A stretch of DNA of 64,000 nucleotides. Origin: an uncultured Pseudodesulfovibrio sp. (lineage in GTDB: Bacteria; Desulfobacterota; Desulfovibrionia; Desulfovibrionales; Desulfovibrionaceae). Where the stretch lies: NCBI RefSeq assembly GCF_963675635.1, contig NZ_OY776488.1, forward strand, positions 1,401,501 to 1,465,500, read 5' to 3'. Positions 17,472 through 27,066 of this stretch are shown piece after piece (the first letter of the stretch is position 1; the number at the start of each line of letters is the position of its first letter). A program made the position numbers and the translations under genes. The notes beneath the pieces were generated by a model. It made no database searches. It was not told the origin of the DNA and was given only the letters and a program-made list of their open reading frames with translations.

Positions 17472-18554
17472 TTACTCTAGAAGCGAAACAGACCGTCCCG
17501 TACGAACCGATTTATCAGCAGCCAGCACAATACGCAGACTGTTAACTGCGTCACGCATGTGTTCGGTCAAATCGACATTATCCTGGATAGCCTTGAGGAA
17601 AAAGACCTGTTCTCGAAAGCACAAATCATCATGCCCAGGCTCGTCTTCCATCTCGATCAGTTCATCTTCTTTGACAAAAAAGCCCTTCCCGTCTGTCCGA
17701 GAATGGTGCAGCCGCAAGAGGTTGGCCTTGGCGTGGCCCTCGACATCAGATGATCCATGCCCCTGCCCGGCCTGTTCTGCAGCGACGATGCTGACGCATC
17801 CTTTGGGACCCACCACATCTTTCACGAAGAACGCGGTTTCACTCATCATCGGCCCCCAACCGGCTTCATACCAACCTACGGAACCGTCATCGAAAAACAC
17901 TTGCAACTGCCCATAATTATACATGTCCGGAGCGATTTCATCGGTCAATCGCGCACCCATTGCATTCACCCTGACAGGCTTTGCGCCACTCATGAGACAC
18001 ATGATGTCCACATAATGCACACCGCAATCAACGATGGGCGACATGGACTGCATGAGCTGCCTGTGAACGCCCCACTCGTTGCCGCTGGATTGCTGATTCA
18101 GGTTCATACGCATGACCAGCGGCTTCCCTAATCCCTGCGCCAACTCAACAAACTTCGCCCATGAAGGATGGTGACGAAGAATGTACCCGACCACCAATTT
18201 TCGATTCGCCTTGACGGCTGCGTCCACAACCTGCTGAGACTCTTCAACCGTAGGAGCCATTGGTTTTTCCAGAAAGACGTGCGCTCCGGCCTCGAAAGCA
18301 CTGCATGCATATGCCGCATGGGTATCAGGATAGGTGTTGATACTCACCGCGTCAGGTTTTACAGCCTTGAGTGCTTCGTAATATTCATCAAACCGTGGAT
18401 ACTCGGCCAACTCCGGCGGAAGATCAGTCAAAGTCGTAGCGTGACGACTGCACAGCCCCACGATCTCGAAACCCTCCAGTGCATGGTACGCCTTGGCGTG
18501 CGAAAGCCCCATATTTCCCAGACCGACAACCAGCACCCTGACTCGTTCCTGCAT
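17472..18554 (-). CDS. Gfo/Idh/MocA family NAD(P)-dependent oxidoreductase
   Basis: A 360-residue sugar dehydrogenase-like enzyme. The Rossmann motif VLVVGLGNMGLSHAKAY lies at 7-23, the family lysine in HVFLEKPMAPTVEES at about 93-107, and YILRHHPSWAKF follows. The C-terminal alpha/beta domain includes GVHYVDIMC. The substrate is not evident; position as last gene of the amino-sugar arm suggests a sugar or sugar-acid derived from cell-wall material. It is separated from nagA by 17 nt. Confidence 0.85.
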   Translation of the reverse strand: MQERVRVLVVGLGNMGLSHAKAYHALEGFEIVGLCSRHATTLTDLPPELAEYPRFDEYYEALKAVKPDAVSINTYPDTHAAYACSAFEAGAHVFLEKPMAPTVEESQQVVDAAVKANRKLVVGYILRHHPSWAKFVELAQGLGKPLVMRMNLNQQSSGNEWGVHRQLMQSMSPIVDCGVHYVDIMCLMSGAKPVRVNAMGARLTDEIAPDMYNYGQLQVFFDDGSVGWYEAGWGPMMSETAFFVKDVVGPKGCVSIVAAEQAGQGHGSSDVEGHAKANLLRLHHSRTDGKGFFVKEDELIEMEDEPGHDDLCFREQVFFLKAIQDNVDLTEHMRDAVNSLRIVLAADKSVRTGRSVSLLE

Positions 18555-18571
18555 TGTTCAACCCTGCCCAG

Positions 18572-19711
18572 CTATAAAGAATTATCTCCGGCAATCCACG
18601 TATTAAGGACGCCGAACTCATCATCCATCAGCACAAAATCCGCCTGACACCCGATAGAGATACGCCCCATCCGGTTTTCCAGCCCCAGGAAGGTCGCCGG
18701 ATACAAAGACGCCATGCGCAACGCTTCCTCCACTGGCAGATGCAACTGCTTCACCGCATTACGGACGGCATCAGCCATATTCAGATCAGACCCCGCGAGG
18801 GTGCCGCCTTCGGACTGACACCGACCACCCTCGGCTATAATGGACTGTCCCTGCAAAACAAAATTTTTGTTTTTGGCCCCAACGCTCGGCATGGCGTCCG
18901 TGACCAGCATCATCCTGCCTCGTTTCTTGGCGGCAACCGCCACCCGCAGGGAAGCAAAATGAATATGATGCCCGTCCGCAATGATGCCGACCCAACTGTC
19001 CTCATCTTCCAGCGCAGCACCGACAACGCCCGGCTCACGGCTGGTCAAAGGAGACATTGCGTTGAACAGATGGGTAATGCCTGTGATGCCCGCGTCCAGT
19101 CCTTCACGCGCCTGTTCATACGTCGCCGCGGTATGTCCGGCACACACCCTGACTCCAGCCTCTGCCAGAGAACTGATATAATCGTTCGAAACCCGCTCAG
19201 GGGCCACAGTGGTCATCACCACGCCCAGATCATCGGCAGACAACAGTTCCAATGCACCTTCATCCACTTCACGCACAAACGATTCCTGATGAATGCCCTT
19301 GCGCTCAGGGTTGATATACGGCCCTTCAAAATGAATGCCCAGTAATCCCGGCATCCCTTGCTGCACCCCCTGCCGAACAGCCTCAGCGGCTTTGACCATG
19401 GATTCCCATCCATCCGAGATGAGCGTTGGCATCAATCCGGTGGTACCGAATTGACGGTGCGCGTCGATGATCGTCCTGAGAGTTTCCGGGTCAGGGCTGT
19501 CGTTGAAGAGGACACCGCCGCCGCCATTGACCTGAACATCTATGAAACCGGGAGAAAGCAGGTTGCCGCCAAGATCCACGACTTCAACGCCGCAGGCCAT
19601 TCCACCTTCTGTAATAAGGGCAACGACCTTCCCATCTTCGACTTCCACACTCAGACCTTCATAGATGGCGTCACCTGTAAAGATTCGCCCATTGGCAAAA
19701 TATCTACGCAT
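18572..19711 (-). CDS. nagA: N-acetylglucosamine-6-phosphate deacetylase
   Basis: Converts GlcNAc-6-phosphate to glucosamine-6-phosphate and acetate. The 379-residue product shows the NagA amidohydrolase pattern: PGFIDVQVNGGGGVLFND (about 53-70), GIHFEGPYINPERKGIHQ with the metal-binding Glu, AGHTAATYEQA, GITHLFNAMSPLTSREPGVVGAA and LVTDAMP with the catalytic Asp. The ATG at 19711 overlaps the stop of the SIS gene (TGATG), showing translational coupling. Confidence 0.93.
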   Translation of the reverse strand: MRRYFANGRIFTGDAIYEGLSVEVEDGKVVALITEGGMACGVEVVDLGGNLLSPGFIDVQVNGGGGVLFNDSPDPETLRTIIDAHRQFGTTGLMPTLISDGWESMVKAAEAVRQGVQQGMPGLLGIHFEGPYINPERKGIHQESFVREVDEGALELLSADDLGVVMTTVAPERVSNDYISSLAEAGVRVCAGHTAATYEQAREGLDAGITGITHLFNAMSPLTSREPGVVGAALEDEDSWVGIIADGHHIHFASLRVAVAAKKRGRMMLVTDAMPSVGAKNKNFVLQGQSIIAEGGRCQSEGGTLAGSDLNMADAVRNAVKQLHLPVEEALRMASLYPATFLGLENRMGRISIGCQADFVLMDDEFGVLNTWIAGDNSL

Positions 19712-20754
19712 CACAGCGTCTCCGTCACCTTCTTGAGAGAAGGCGGATTATCCGGGTTCATGCCACGCGCCAAAGCAAGCTGATTGGCCATAGTATAAAA
19801 AGATTGAATCATGGCAATTGGTGCTGCTGCCGGATGCATTCCCGGAACCACAGGCAGGCGACCAGGTGTTGGCCCACCCTCCTCGGCCATGAACAGTTTG
19901 GCGCCCTTATCCCGCAGGACCTCGGCCAACTCCAGCAGACCGGGACGGGTCGCGTCTTGCTGACTGAATACCAGAATCCGTGAACGACGACGGATCAACG
20001 CCAACGGGCCATGCATGATTTCGGCACCACTAATGCCCTCACCATGCAATGATGACGTTTCCTTGAGCTTGAGTGCAGCCTCCAACGCCACACCGTAACT
20101 CAAACCACGCCCGACCACGAAAAGATTTTCGGCATCGGCCAACGGTTCAACAGCCTCGTCCCAGGATAGCGAAAGAGCCTTTTCAAGGTTGTCCGGCAAC
20201 CTGTTGAACGCGTTACCCAAGGCCATGTCCCCAGACATGGCGGCAGTAAAATGCAACAAGGCGCTCAACGACGCGATATATGACTTGGTGGCAGCCACGC
20301 TTTTCTCCGGTCCGGCCAGCAGCGGTATAACGGCATCAGCCATGTGCGCAGCCGGGGAGTCTTCCTGATTGACCAGAGCAAGAATGAATGCGCCGTTATC
20401 CCTCGCCCATTGTGCGCTGGCGAGCAGGTCAGGGCTTTTCCCTGACTGAGAAATAACGATATACAGGCACCCTTCGAGATTCATGGGATTGCCATAAATG
20501 GACCCTACTGACGGCGCAGCGGACATCACCGGGATACCCAGATACACTTCCATGAGATACTTGGCGTAGCTGGCTGCATGATCCGAGCTACCGCGTGCGC
20601 ATGTCGCCACAAGACGCGGCGGAGTATTCATATATCGGGAAGCCAACTCGGCACAAACCAAATCGTTTTTCTCCTTTTGGAGAGCAACGACCGCAGGAGC
20701 CTCACGAGTTTCGCGGTACATAAACGTCGATGTCGGTTCGATCATATCACTCAT
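19711..20754 (-). CDS. SIS-domain amino-sugar isomerase/deaminase (GlmS C-terminal type)
   Basis: A 347-residue protein with two SIS folds, like the isomerase half of GlmS and like NagB-II/AgaS. Motifs: ATCARGSSDHAASYAKYL (about 51-68), VISQSGKSPDLL, TKSYIASL and VVGRGLSYGVALEAALKLKETS. No glutaminase domain is present, so it probably works catabolically, turning glucosamine-6-phosphate into fructose-6-phosphate and ammonia. GAGGA lies 7 nt before the ATG. It follows the kinase gene and overlaps nagA. Confidence 0.87.
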   Translation of the reverse strand: MSDMIEPTSTFMYRETREAPAVVALQKEKNDLVCAELASRYMNTPPRLVATCARGSSDHAASYAKYLMEVYLGIPVMSAAPSVGSIYGNPMNLEGCLYIVISQSGKSPDLLASAQWARDNGAFILALVNQEDSPAAHMADAVIPLLAGPEKSVAATKSYIASLSALLHFTAAMSGDMALGNAFNRLPDNLEKALSLSWDEAVEPLADAENLFVVGRGLSYGVALEAALKLKETSSLHGEGISGAEIMHGPLALIRRRSRILVFSQQDATRPGLLELAEVLRDKGAKLFMAEEGGPTPGRLPVVPGMHPAAAPIAMIQSFYTMANQLALARGMNPDNPPSLKKVTETL

Positions 20755-20764
20755 TGCCTATTCC

Positions 20765-21649
20765 TCAGGAGTCATTCTTTTCGCAATACATCCGCGCCAG
20801 AAGCAACGCCCCGTCCAAAGAATCTCCCTTAGGCGAAACAAGAAAGGATTTCACGTCCTCAGGCAGCCATTTATCAATGGCCTTTGCCACGCCACCGATC
20901 AACACGACACGATCGGTTCCTTTGGCCTGCAACGCACGAAGCAACAGAGCCGTATCCTGAGCTGCCTGACGCATGATACCCTCAGCCATTTCATCGCCAT
21001 CATCCGCCCACTGGGAAACAAGCGGCGCAAACGCACCGTACTTGGCGGGAGTGGCCTTTTCAGCCCATGGAACAGCCCTTTCCGGCGAATTCCCGAGACA
21101 GTCCATAACTTCAATAGCCAGGCCTCCCATGGGAATCACGCCTTCAAATGCGAGCAGCGCACCGCGCACTGCCTGATGCCCGATAAATGCGCCACTTCCA
21201 TGATCGGATATTTCAAAACCCCACCCGCCGACAGTATGCTCCTCTCCACCGAGAATGGCACAACCGCAACTGCCGGTACCGAGGATAAGGATACCTCCAT
21301 CCTGACCTCCGTGCGCCCCAAGACAGGCGATATATGCATCGGATTCTATAGTCATAGATTTGAACGGATGCTCATAACTGGCCAGCAGATCACGTTCTCT
21401 CTGTAATGAAACACCGGCCAGCCCGAGTCCGGCGTGCAGATCTTTTTTTCTGTCCAGACTCAATCCTGCCGATGCAAGAGCAATGTCCGTAGCAGCAATA
21501 ATGCTCCCGAATGCAACATCCAAACCCAGACGGGTATTGGCTGGCCCTCCCCGACCTTCACCGAGGATTTTCCCGTCCATATCAGAAATACGAGCACGAC
21601 ACCTGGTGCCGCCTCCATCTACTCCAACCAGAAATTTGGCATCTTGCAT
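20765..21649 (-). CDS. BadF/BadG-type N-acetylglucosamine kinase
   Basis: A 294-residue ATPase of the sugar-kinase/Hsp70 fold. FLVGVDGGGTRCRARI (about 6-21) is the phosphate-1 motif, ILILGTGSCGCAI the phosphate-2/adenosine region and VVLIGGVAKAI the late glycine motif. Proteins of this type phosphorylate GlcNAc, MurNAc or glucosamine at C6. ATG 21649 has GAGGAG 8 nt upstream; the frame extends to 21751 without support. First gene of the minus arm, divergent from murQ. Confidence 0.87.
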   Translation of the reverse strand: MQDAKFLVGVDGGGTRCRARISDMDGKILGEGRGGPANTRLGLDVAFGSIIAATDIALASAGLSLDRKKDLHAGLGLAGVSLQRERDLLASYEHPFKSMTIESDAYIACLGAHGGQDGGILILGTGSCGCAILGGEEHTVGGWGFEISDHGSGAFIGHQAVRGALLAFEGVIPMGGLAIEVMDCLGNSPERAVPWAEKATPAKYGAFAPLVSQWADDGDEMAEGIMRQAAQDTALLLRALQAKGTDRVVLIGGVAKAIDKWLPEDVKSFLVSPKGDSLDGALLLARMYCEKNDS

Positions 21650-21774
21650 GGTTTCCACTCCTCTATGAGACGTACTCAATATACGCCGCCACGGCAAACA
21701 TATACGATAAAATCGGTGACCGAAATAAACCCTTTTTCTTTCACGACACAAACCTCTGTGTTAACCATCCTGGT

Positions 21775-22692
21775 ATGTCAGCAATAAAGGATTCCACACA
21801 CACAGCAACAGAGCGCACTTCCCCCCGTTCCATCGGCATCGACACATGGCCGTCCGCAGACGTACTCACCCACCTCTGGCAGGACCAGATCAACGGAGTC
21901 TCCGCGGTCAGAGCAGCCATACCGCACATAGAAGCTGCCGCTCTTGGTTCTGTAGATCGCCTGAGAGATGATAAAAGCCGTCTCATGTATGTGGGTGCGG
22001 GATCATCCGGTGTACTGGCCGGACTGGACGGCATCGAGCTGCCATGCACCTTTGGCTGGCCTGAGAATCGCCTTGCCGTTTACCGGGCAGACGATGCCGA
22101 CAACATCCTGACCATCACCACACCGGGTGATGACGATGTGGTAGCCGCACAGACAGACTTCAGGAAAAGCACTATTTCCGGCTACGACGTGGTTGTGGCA
22201 GTCTCTGCCAGTGGCAACACGGCATACACATGCACATTTGCCGAACAGGCCAAACAACATGGCGCACTGGTCATAGGGATCGCAAACAACGCCATGTCCC
22301 GCCTGCTCTCCATTGCCAACCATCCGATTCTGCTCGACACAGGCCCGGAGGTTATCGCCGGATCAACCCGACTCAAGGCCGGGACCGCACAGAAAACCGC
22401 TCTTGGCATGTTCTCGACTCTGGTTATGACCAGGCTGGGGCATGTTCATGACGGTATGCTGATCGACGTAGAACCGGAAAATGCCAAACTGCGTAAAAGA
22501 GCAGCCCGTGTGGTCGCATCAATTGCGGATGTCCCTGTTGACGTTGCCGAGGTCGCACTCGATCAAACTGAATATGCAGTCAAGCCAGCCGTGCTTGTCG
22601 CCAAGGGAATGACTCCGAAACAGGCACAGGAAGCATTGAAGAAGTCAGGACAGAATCTGAGAGAAGTCCTGATTCACATTGCCCAAGCCTGA
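21775..22692 (+). CDS. murQ: N-acetylmuramic acid 6-phosphate etherase
   Basis: Splits MurNAc-6-phosphate into GlcNAc-6-phosphate and D-lactate. The 305-residue product has the MurQ SIS motifs: RLMYVGAGSSGVLAGLDGIELPCTFG (about 62-87), VVVAVSASGNTAYT, and GPEVIAGSTRLKAGTAQK (about 198-215), the family signature. The C-terminal helical part has KPAVLVAKGMTPKQAQEAL. ATG 21775 fits homologue length, though its ribosome site is weak; the frame is open further upstream. It starts the plus arm. Confidence 0.9.
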   Translation: MSAIKDSTHTATERTSPRSIGIDTWPSADVLTHLWQDQINGVSAVRAAIPHIEAAALGSVDRLRDDKSRLMYVGAGSSGVLAGLDGIELPCTFGWPENRLAVYRADDADNILTITTPGDDDVVAAQTDFRKSTISGYDVVVAVSASGNTAYTCTFAEQAKQHGALVIGIANNAMSRLLSIANHPILLDTGPEVIAGSTRLKAGTAQKTALGMFSTLVMTRLGHVHDGMLIDVEPENAKLRKRAARVVASIADVPVDVAEVALDQTEYAVKPAVLVAKGMTPKQAQEALKKSGQNLREVLIHIAQA

Positions 22693-22738
22693 GTGGAGAT
22701 GTATATTGTCCATCAAATTCCTAAATAGGGAGGAACCG

Positions 22739-23998
22739 ATGCTTAAAAGATTTACTGGATTTGCGCTGGCCGCGCTGCTGATCACCAGCATGCTCGCCAC
22801 CAGTGCCTTTGCCGCAACCACGCTGAAAATAGAAAGCTGGCGTAATGACGACAGCGACATCTGGACCGACACCATCATCCCCGCATTCAACAAGAAGCAC
22901 CCGGACATCCAACTTGTCTTCGCTCCAATGCCTCCGGCAGAATACAATGCTGGTCTCAATGCCAAGCTGGCTGGCGGAACCGCCGGCGACCTGATCACCT
23001 GCCGCCCCTTTGACGCCTCCCTTGAACTGTTCAACAAGGGCTACATTGTCGCACTGGACGATCTTGCAGGCATGAAAGAATTTTCCGGCGTTGCCAAATC
23101 CGCATGGCAGACCGATGACGGTAAATCCACCTTCGCGGTCCCCATGGCTTCCGTCATCCACGGCTTCATCTACAACAAGGAAGCCTTCGAAGAACTCGGC
23201 CTGTCCGTCCCCGCAACTGAAGCAGAATTCTTCACCGTTCTCGAAAAAATCAAGGCCGACGGCAATTACATTCCTCTGGCTTTTGGCACCGCTGACCAGT
23301 GGGAAGCTGCCACCATGGGTTTCCAGAACATCGGTCCCAACTACTGGAAGGGCGAAGAAGGCCGCAAAGCACTGATCGCAGGTACAGCGAAGCTGACCGA
23401 CGCTCCATACGTCAATACATGGAAGCAGCTCGCCAAATGGGCTCCTTACATGGGCAAGGGCTTCAAGGCGCAAAAATATCCTGACAGCCAGAACCTGTTT
23501 ACCCTTGGACGCGCCGCCATATACCCGGCCGGTTCCTGGGACATCACCACTTTCAACACCCAGGCCGACTTCAAATTCGGCGCATTCCCTCCGCCGCTGC
23601 CTGAAGGTGCTACCAAAGGCTACATTTCCGATCATACCGACATCGCACTGGGCCTGAACGCTGCCTCCCCGAACAAGGACGCTGCACGGCTGTTCCTGGA
23701 GTGGTTGTCCTCTCCTGAATTCGCTGAATTGTATGCCAACTCCCTGCCCGGCTTCTTCCCCCTGTCCAACCACAAAGTCTCCCTGAAAGACCCGGTTGCC
23801 CAGGAATTCGTAAACTGGCGCAACACACACGAGTCCACCATCCGCAACTCCTACCAGATCCTCTCCCGTGGTACCCCGAACCTTGAGAATCAGCTGTGGA
23901 ACGTCAGCTCTCAGGTCATCAACGGCACCATGACTCCCGAGGACGCTGCGAAGGAAACACAGGCCGGCCTCGAAAAGTGGTACAAGCCCCAGCAATAG
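22739..23998 (+). CDS. Sugar ABC transporter periplasmic binding protein
   Basis: A 419-residue family-1 solute-binding protein. A signal peptide ends at about 26 (LATSAFA-AT). The body begins TTLKIESWRNDDSDIW and has the typical PAEYNAGLNAKLAGGTAGDL segment and AGSWDITTF near residue 265. Its place after murQ and before the permeases suggests amino sugars or disaccharides from peptidoglycan or chitin as cargo. AGGGAGGAA precedes the ATG. A terminator-like hairpin follows, as is common for over-expressed binding proteins. Confidence 0.9.
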   Translation: MLKRFTGFALAALLITSMLATSAFAATTLKIESWRNDDSDIWTDTIIPAFNKKHPDIQLVFAPMPPAEYNAGLNAKLAGGTAGDLITCRPFDASLELFNKGYIVALDDLAGMKEFSGVAKSAWQTDDGKSTFAVPMASVIHGFIYNKEAFEELGLSVPATEAEFFTVLEKIKADGNYIPLAFGTADQWEAATMGFQNIGPNYWKGEEGRKALIAGTAKLTDAPYVNTWKQLAKWAPYMGKGFKAQKYPDSQNLFTLGRAAIYPAGSWDITTFNTQADFKFGAFPPPLPEGATKGYISDHTDIALGLNAASPNKDAARLFLEWLSSPEFAELYANSLPGFFPLSNHKVSLKDPVAQEFVNWRNTHESTIRNSYQILSRGTPNLENQLWNVSSQVINGTMTPEDAAKETQAGLEKWYKPQQ

Positions 23999-24013
23999 CA
24001 TTCCAATAAACAA

Positions 24014-24037
24014 AGGGGCTCCCGTGAGGGAGTCCCT
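24014..24037 (+). terminator. Attenuating hairpin after the binding-protein gene
   Basis: A ten-pair stem (AGGGGCTCCC with GGGAGTCCCT, one G-T pair) with a GTGA loop, followed by TTTTCACATTTTT. It sits between the binding protein and first permease, so partial read-through would give more binding protein than membrane parts. Confidence 0.75.
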
Positions 24038-24063
24038 TTTCACATTTTTCCGAAGGTATCAGA

Positions 24064-24996
24064 ATGAGCGCATCAGGCGGAAGATTCGCGCGTTTCCCGC
24101 ATCACATCGTACTATTCCTGGCTCCGGCCACGATCATCTACACTTTGTTCATGATCTATCCCCTGCTCGATTCCATCCGACTGAGTCTTTACAGCACAGA
24201 CGGAAGCGGAACATTCTCCTTCTCGGGATGGGCCAACTATGTCGCATTGATCACTGACCCCCAATGGTCAGAAGCATTCTGGAATGCACTCTGGAACAAC
24301 TTCAAATTTTTCTGTGTCCACATGTTCGTGCAAAATCCTATCGGCATCATGCTGGCCGCCCTACTCAGTCTGCCCAAACTCACAGGGCGCACAACGTACC
24401 GCACACTGATTTTCATTCCGACCATGCTTTCAGTCGTTATCATCGGTTTCATCTGGCAGCTTATTCTCAGTCCACTCTGGGGCGTAAGCGAAACCCTGCT
24501 CAGCTTCGTAGGCCTGACAGACTGGTTCCAGCCCTGGCTTGGACAGGAAGGTACTGCCCTTGTTACCCTGTCACTGATCTCGGTCTGGCAGTTCGTGGGT
24601 ATTCCCATGATGCTGATCTATGCCGCCATGCTGAACATTCCGCATGATCTGGTGGAAGGCGCCATCATCGACGGTGCCACCCACTGGGATATTTTCTGGC
24701 ACATCAAACTGCCGCTCATCCTGCCGACTATTGCCATGGTCTCTGTTCTGACCTTTGTGGCAAACTTCAACGCCTTTGATCTCATTTATGCGGTCAAGGG
24801 GGCACTGGCAGGGCCGGACTTCTCCACCGACATCATGGGGACCCTCTTCTACCGCACGTTTTTCGGGTTCCAGCTCCAATTAGGCAACCCGACAATGGGG
24901 GCAACTATCGCAACCATGATGTTCATGGTCATCCTGCTTGGCGTCCTGCTCTATCTCTTTATCCTGCAACGCAAACTGCGCCGGTACGCACTGTAG
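24064..24996 (+). CDS. Sugar ABC transporter permease (MalF type)
   Basis: A 310-residue membrane protein with six helices; the first is at about 14-36. The EAA loop that docks the ATPase is EGAIIDGATHWDIFWHIKLPLILPT (about 198-222). It pairs with the next permease to form the channel of the importer. Confidence 0.92.
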   Translation: MSASGGRFARFPHHIVLFLAPATIIYTLFMIYPLLDSIRLSLYSTDGSGTFSFSGWANYVALITDPQWSEAFWNALWNNFKFFCVHMFVQNPIGIMLAALLSLPKLTGRTTYRTLIFIPTMLSVVIIGFIWQLILSPLWGVSETLLSFVGLTDWFQPWLGQEGTALVTLSLISVWQFVGIPMMLIYAAMLNIPHDLVEGAIIDGATHWDIFWHIKLPLILPTIAMVSVLTFVANFNAFDLIYAVKGALAGPDFSTDIMGTLFYRTFFGFQLQLGNPTMGATIATMMFMVILLGVLLYLFILQRKLRRYAL

Positions 24997-25007
24997 GAGG
25001 ACATATC

Positions 25008-25844
25008 ATGCACAAGACCAAGAAAGCCGTCAGCACGCTGGGCATCCACTTAATCCTGCTCACCTACACGCTCATTGCCCTATGGCCAATTTTTCTGACA
25101 ATCATCAACTCGTTCAAGACACGCAAGGCCATCTTTCGTAATCCCATGAGCCTGCCCGGAATGGATACGTTCAGCCTCAAGGGATTCGTCAAGGTACTGG
25201 TCCGTTCGGATTTCGAAATATACTTCATGAATTCCATCATCGTCACGGTGGCGACATTGGTATTGGTACTCCTGCTCGGCGCAATGGCTGCCTGGGCGTT
25301 GTCCGAATACGAATTCAAGGGCAACAAGTGGCTCGGTCTCTATCTGGCAATCGGGATCATGATCCCCATCCGCCTCGGTTCGGTCAGCCTGCTTCAGCTC
25401 ATCGTGGACATGAACCTGACCAATACCCTGACCGCACTGGTACTCGTTTACGTTGCACAAAGCATCCCACTGGCAATATTCATCCTTTCGGAGTTCATGC
25501 AGCAAATACCAAAAGATCTGAAGGAAGCCGCCCGCTGTGATGGCGTAAGCGAATACACTATTTTCTTCAAAGTCATCCTGCCGCTGACCCGTCCCGCCAT
25601 CGCCACTGTCGGCGTCTTCACGCTGGTCCCGGTCTGGAATGATCTCTGGTTCCCGCTGATCCTGGCCCCGAGTGAACAGACGCAGACCATCACCCTGGGC
25701 GTCCAGCAGTTCATCGGCCAATATGTCACTGACTGGAACGCAGTGCTGGCGTCTTTGACACTGGCTATCGTCCCGATTCTGATTATCTACATTCTGCTGT
25801 CCAGGCACCTGATCCGCGGCATTACCGCCGGTGCTGTCAAATAG
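25008..25844 (+). CDS. Sugar ABC transporter permease (MalG type)
   Basis: A 278-residue membrane protein with six helices. The EAA loop reads EAARCDGVSEYTIFFKVILPLTRPA (about 176-200). A ribosome site AGGAGG lies before the ATG, and it follows the MalF-type permease by 11 nt. The C-terminus RHLIRGITAGAVK is the usual ending of this family. Confidence 0.92.
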   Translation: MHKTKKAVSTLGIHLILLTYTLIALWPIFLTIINSFKTRKAIFRNPMSLPGMDTFSLKGFVKVLVRSDFEIYFMNSIIVTVATLVLVLLLGAMAAWALSEYEFKGNKWLGLYLAIGIMIPIRLGSVSLLQLIVDMNLTNTLTALVLVYVAQSIPLAIFILSEFMQQIPKDLKEAARCDGVSEYTIFFKVILPLTRPAIATVGVFTLVPVWNDLWFPLILAPSEQTQTITLGVQQFIGQYVTDWNAVLASLTLAIVPILIIYILLSRHLIRGITAGAVK

Positions 25845-25853
25845 AGGAAAAAC

Positions 25854-26933
25854 ATGTCCGATATCCAACTGAAAAACATTGATAAGGCGTTCGGCAAGGT
25901 CGAAGTCCTCCACGACGTGAATATGACCGTCAACGACGGAGAATTCGTCGTATTTGTCGGCCCGTCCGGCTGCGGCAAATCCACACTTCTACGCGTCATT
26001 GCCGGACTGGAAAAAGTCACGGCAGGCGAAATATTCATCGACAATGAACTGGTCAATGACATCCAGCCCCGCGAACGCGGTATCGCCATGGTATTCCAAT
26101 CCTACGCACTTTACCCGCACATGACGGTCTATAAAAACATGTCTTTTGGCCTGAAACTCAAAAAACACGACAAGCAGGAAATTGACCGCCGCGTCCGTCA
26201 CGCAGCCGACACTCTGCAACTGACCGAGTACCTGAATCGCCGCCCCGCAGAGCTCTCGGGAGGCCAGAGACAACGTGTAGCGATTGGTCGGGCCATCGTC
26301 CGCAAACCCAAAGTTTTTCTCTTTGACGAACCGCTGTCTAATCTTGACGCCGCGCTCAGGGTGCAGACACGCATCGAAATAGCCAAGTTGCATAAAAAAC
26401 TTGACGCGACCATCATCTATGTCACCCACGATCAGGTGGAGGCCATGACACTGGCTGACAAGATCGTAGTGCTTCACGATGGCCGGGTGGAACAAGTCGG
26501 CGCCCCCCTTGAACTCTACAACGCCCCGGCCAATCTATTCGTGGCTGGATTCATCGGCTCGCCCAAGATGAATTCCCTCAAGGGTGTTGTAACCTCCGTC
26601 AAAGGGACAACAGTTGAAATCAGCCTGCCTGACGGAAAGGCAATCACCATCGAGCACGAAACCCCCGGAAACGAGAACGCACAGGCCACTGTGGGCATCA
26701 GGCCAGAGCACCTGATCCTTGCCAAACCAGAAGACGGACTGCTCAAGGCAGAGGTGGATGTAGTCGAACGGTTGGGCGATGTCAGCTATCTCTACTGCAC
26801 GCTGTCGGACGGCACTGCGATTATCGCCAGTACCCCCGGCACCAGTCTGGCAACCACCGGAGATATCGTTCATTTGACAGCCCGCATCGAAAAAATCCAC
26901 GTTTTCGGCCCGGACGGCACAACCTGGAAATAA
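25854..26933 (+). CDS. Sugar ABC transporter ATPase (UgpC/MsmX type)
   Basis: A 359-residue ATPase. Walker A GPSGCGKST (about 37-45), Q-loop QSYALYPHM, signature LSGGQRQRVAIGRAI, Walker B VFLFDEPLSNLDA and H-loop VTHDQ are all intact. The C-terminal regulatory OB-type domain (about 240-359) is present, as in MalK. It completes the importer coded by the four consecutive genes. Confidence 0.94.
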   Translation: MSDIQLKNIDKAFGKVEVLHDVNMTVNDGEFVVFVGPSGCGKSTLLRVIAGLEKVTAGEIFIDNELVNDIQPRERGIAMVFQSYALYPHMTVYKNMSFGLKLKKHDKQEIDRRVRHAADTLQLTEYLNRRPAELSGGQRQRVAIGRAIVRKPKVFLFDEPLSNLDAALRVQTRIEIAKLHKKLDATIIYVTHDQVEAMTLADKIVVLHDGRVEQVGAPLELYNAPANLFVAGFIGSPKMNSLKGVVTSVKGTTVEISLPDGKAITIEHETPGNENAQATVGIRPEHLILAKPEDGLLKAEVDVVERLGDVSYLYCTLSDGTAIIASTPGTSLATTGDIVHLTARIEKIHVFGPDGTTWK

Positions 26934-26961
26934 CCAATTCATAATCCAAAAAAAATCAAAG

Positions 26962-26983
26962 GGCCGCCGGATATCCGGCGGCC
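26962..26983 (+). terminator. Palindromic hairpin after the importer operon
   Basis: A perfect 22-base palindrome, GGCCGCCGGAT followed by its complement, then TTCTTCG. The T-run is short, but the stem is very strong. It separates the transporter from the ROK regulator. Confidence 0.75.
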
Positions 26984-27066
26984 TTCTTCGTGATATCCAT
27001 CTCCCGTATTGTCAAAAATCACGCCTGCGACTATAGGTCGTACGAATCCACAAAGGGAGGGATCAA

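Noticed and set aside
22721-24043. A 440-codon minus-strand frame
   Set aside because: Antisense to the sugar-binding protein, which has a signal peptide and typical motifs.
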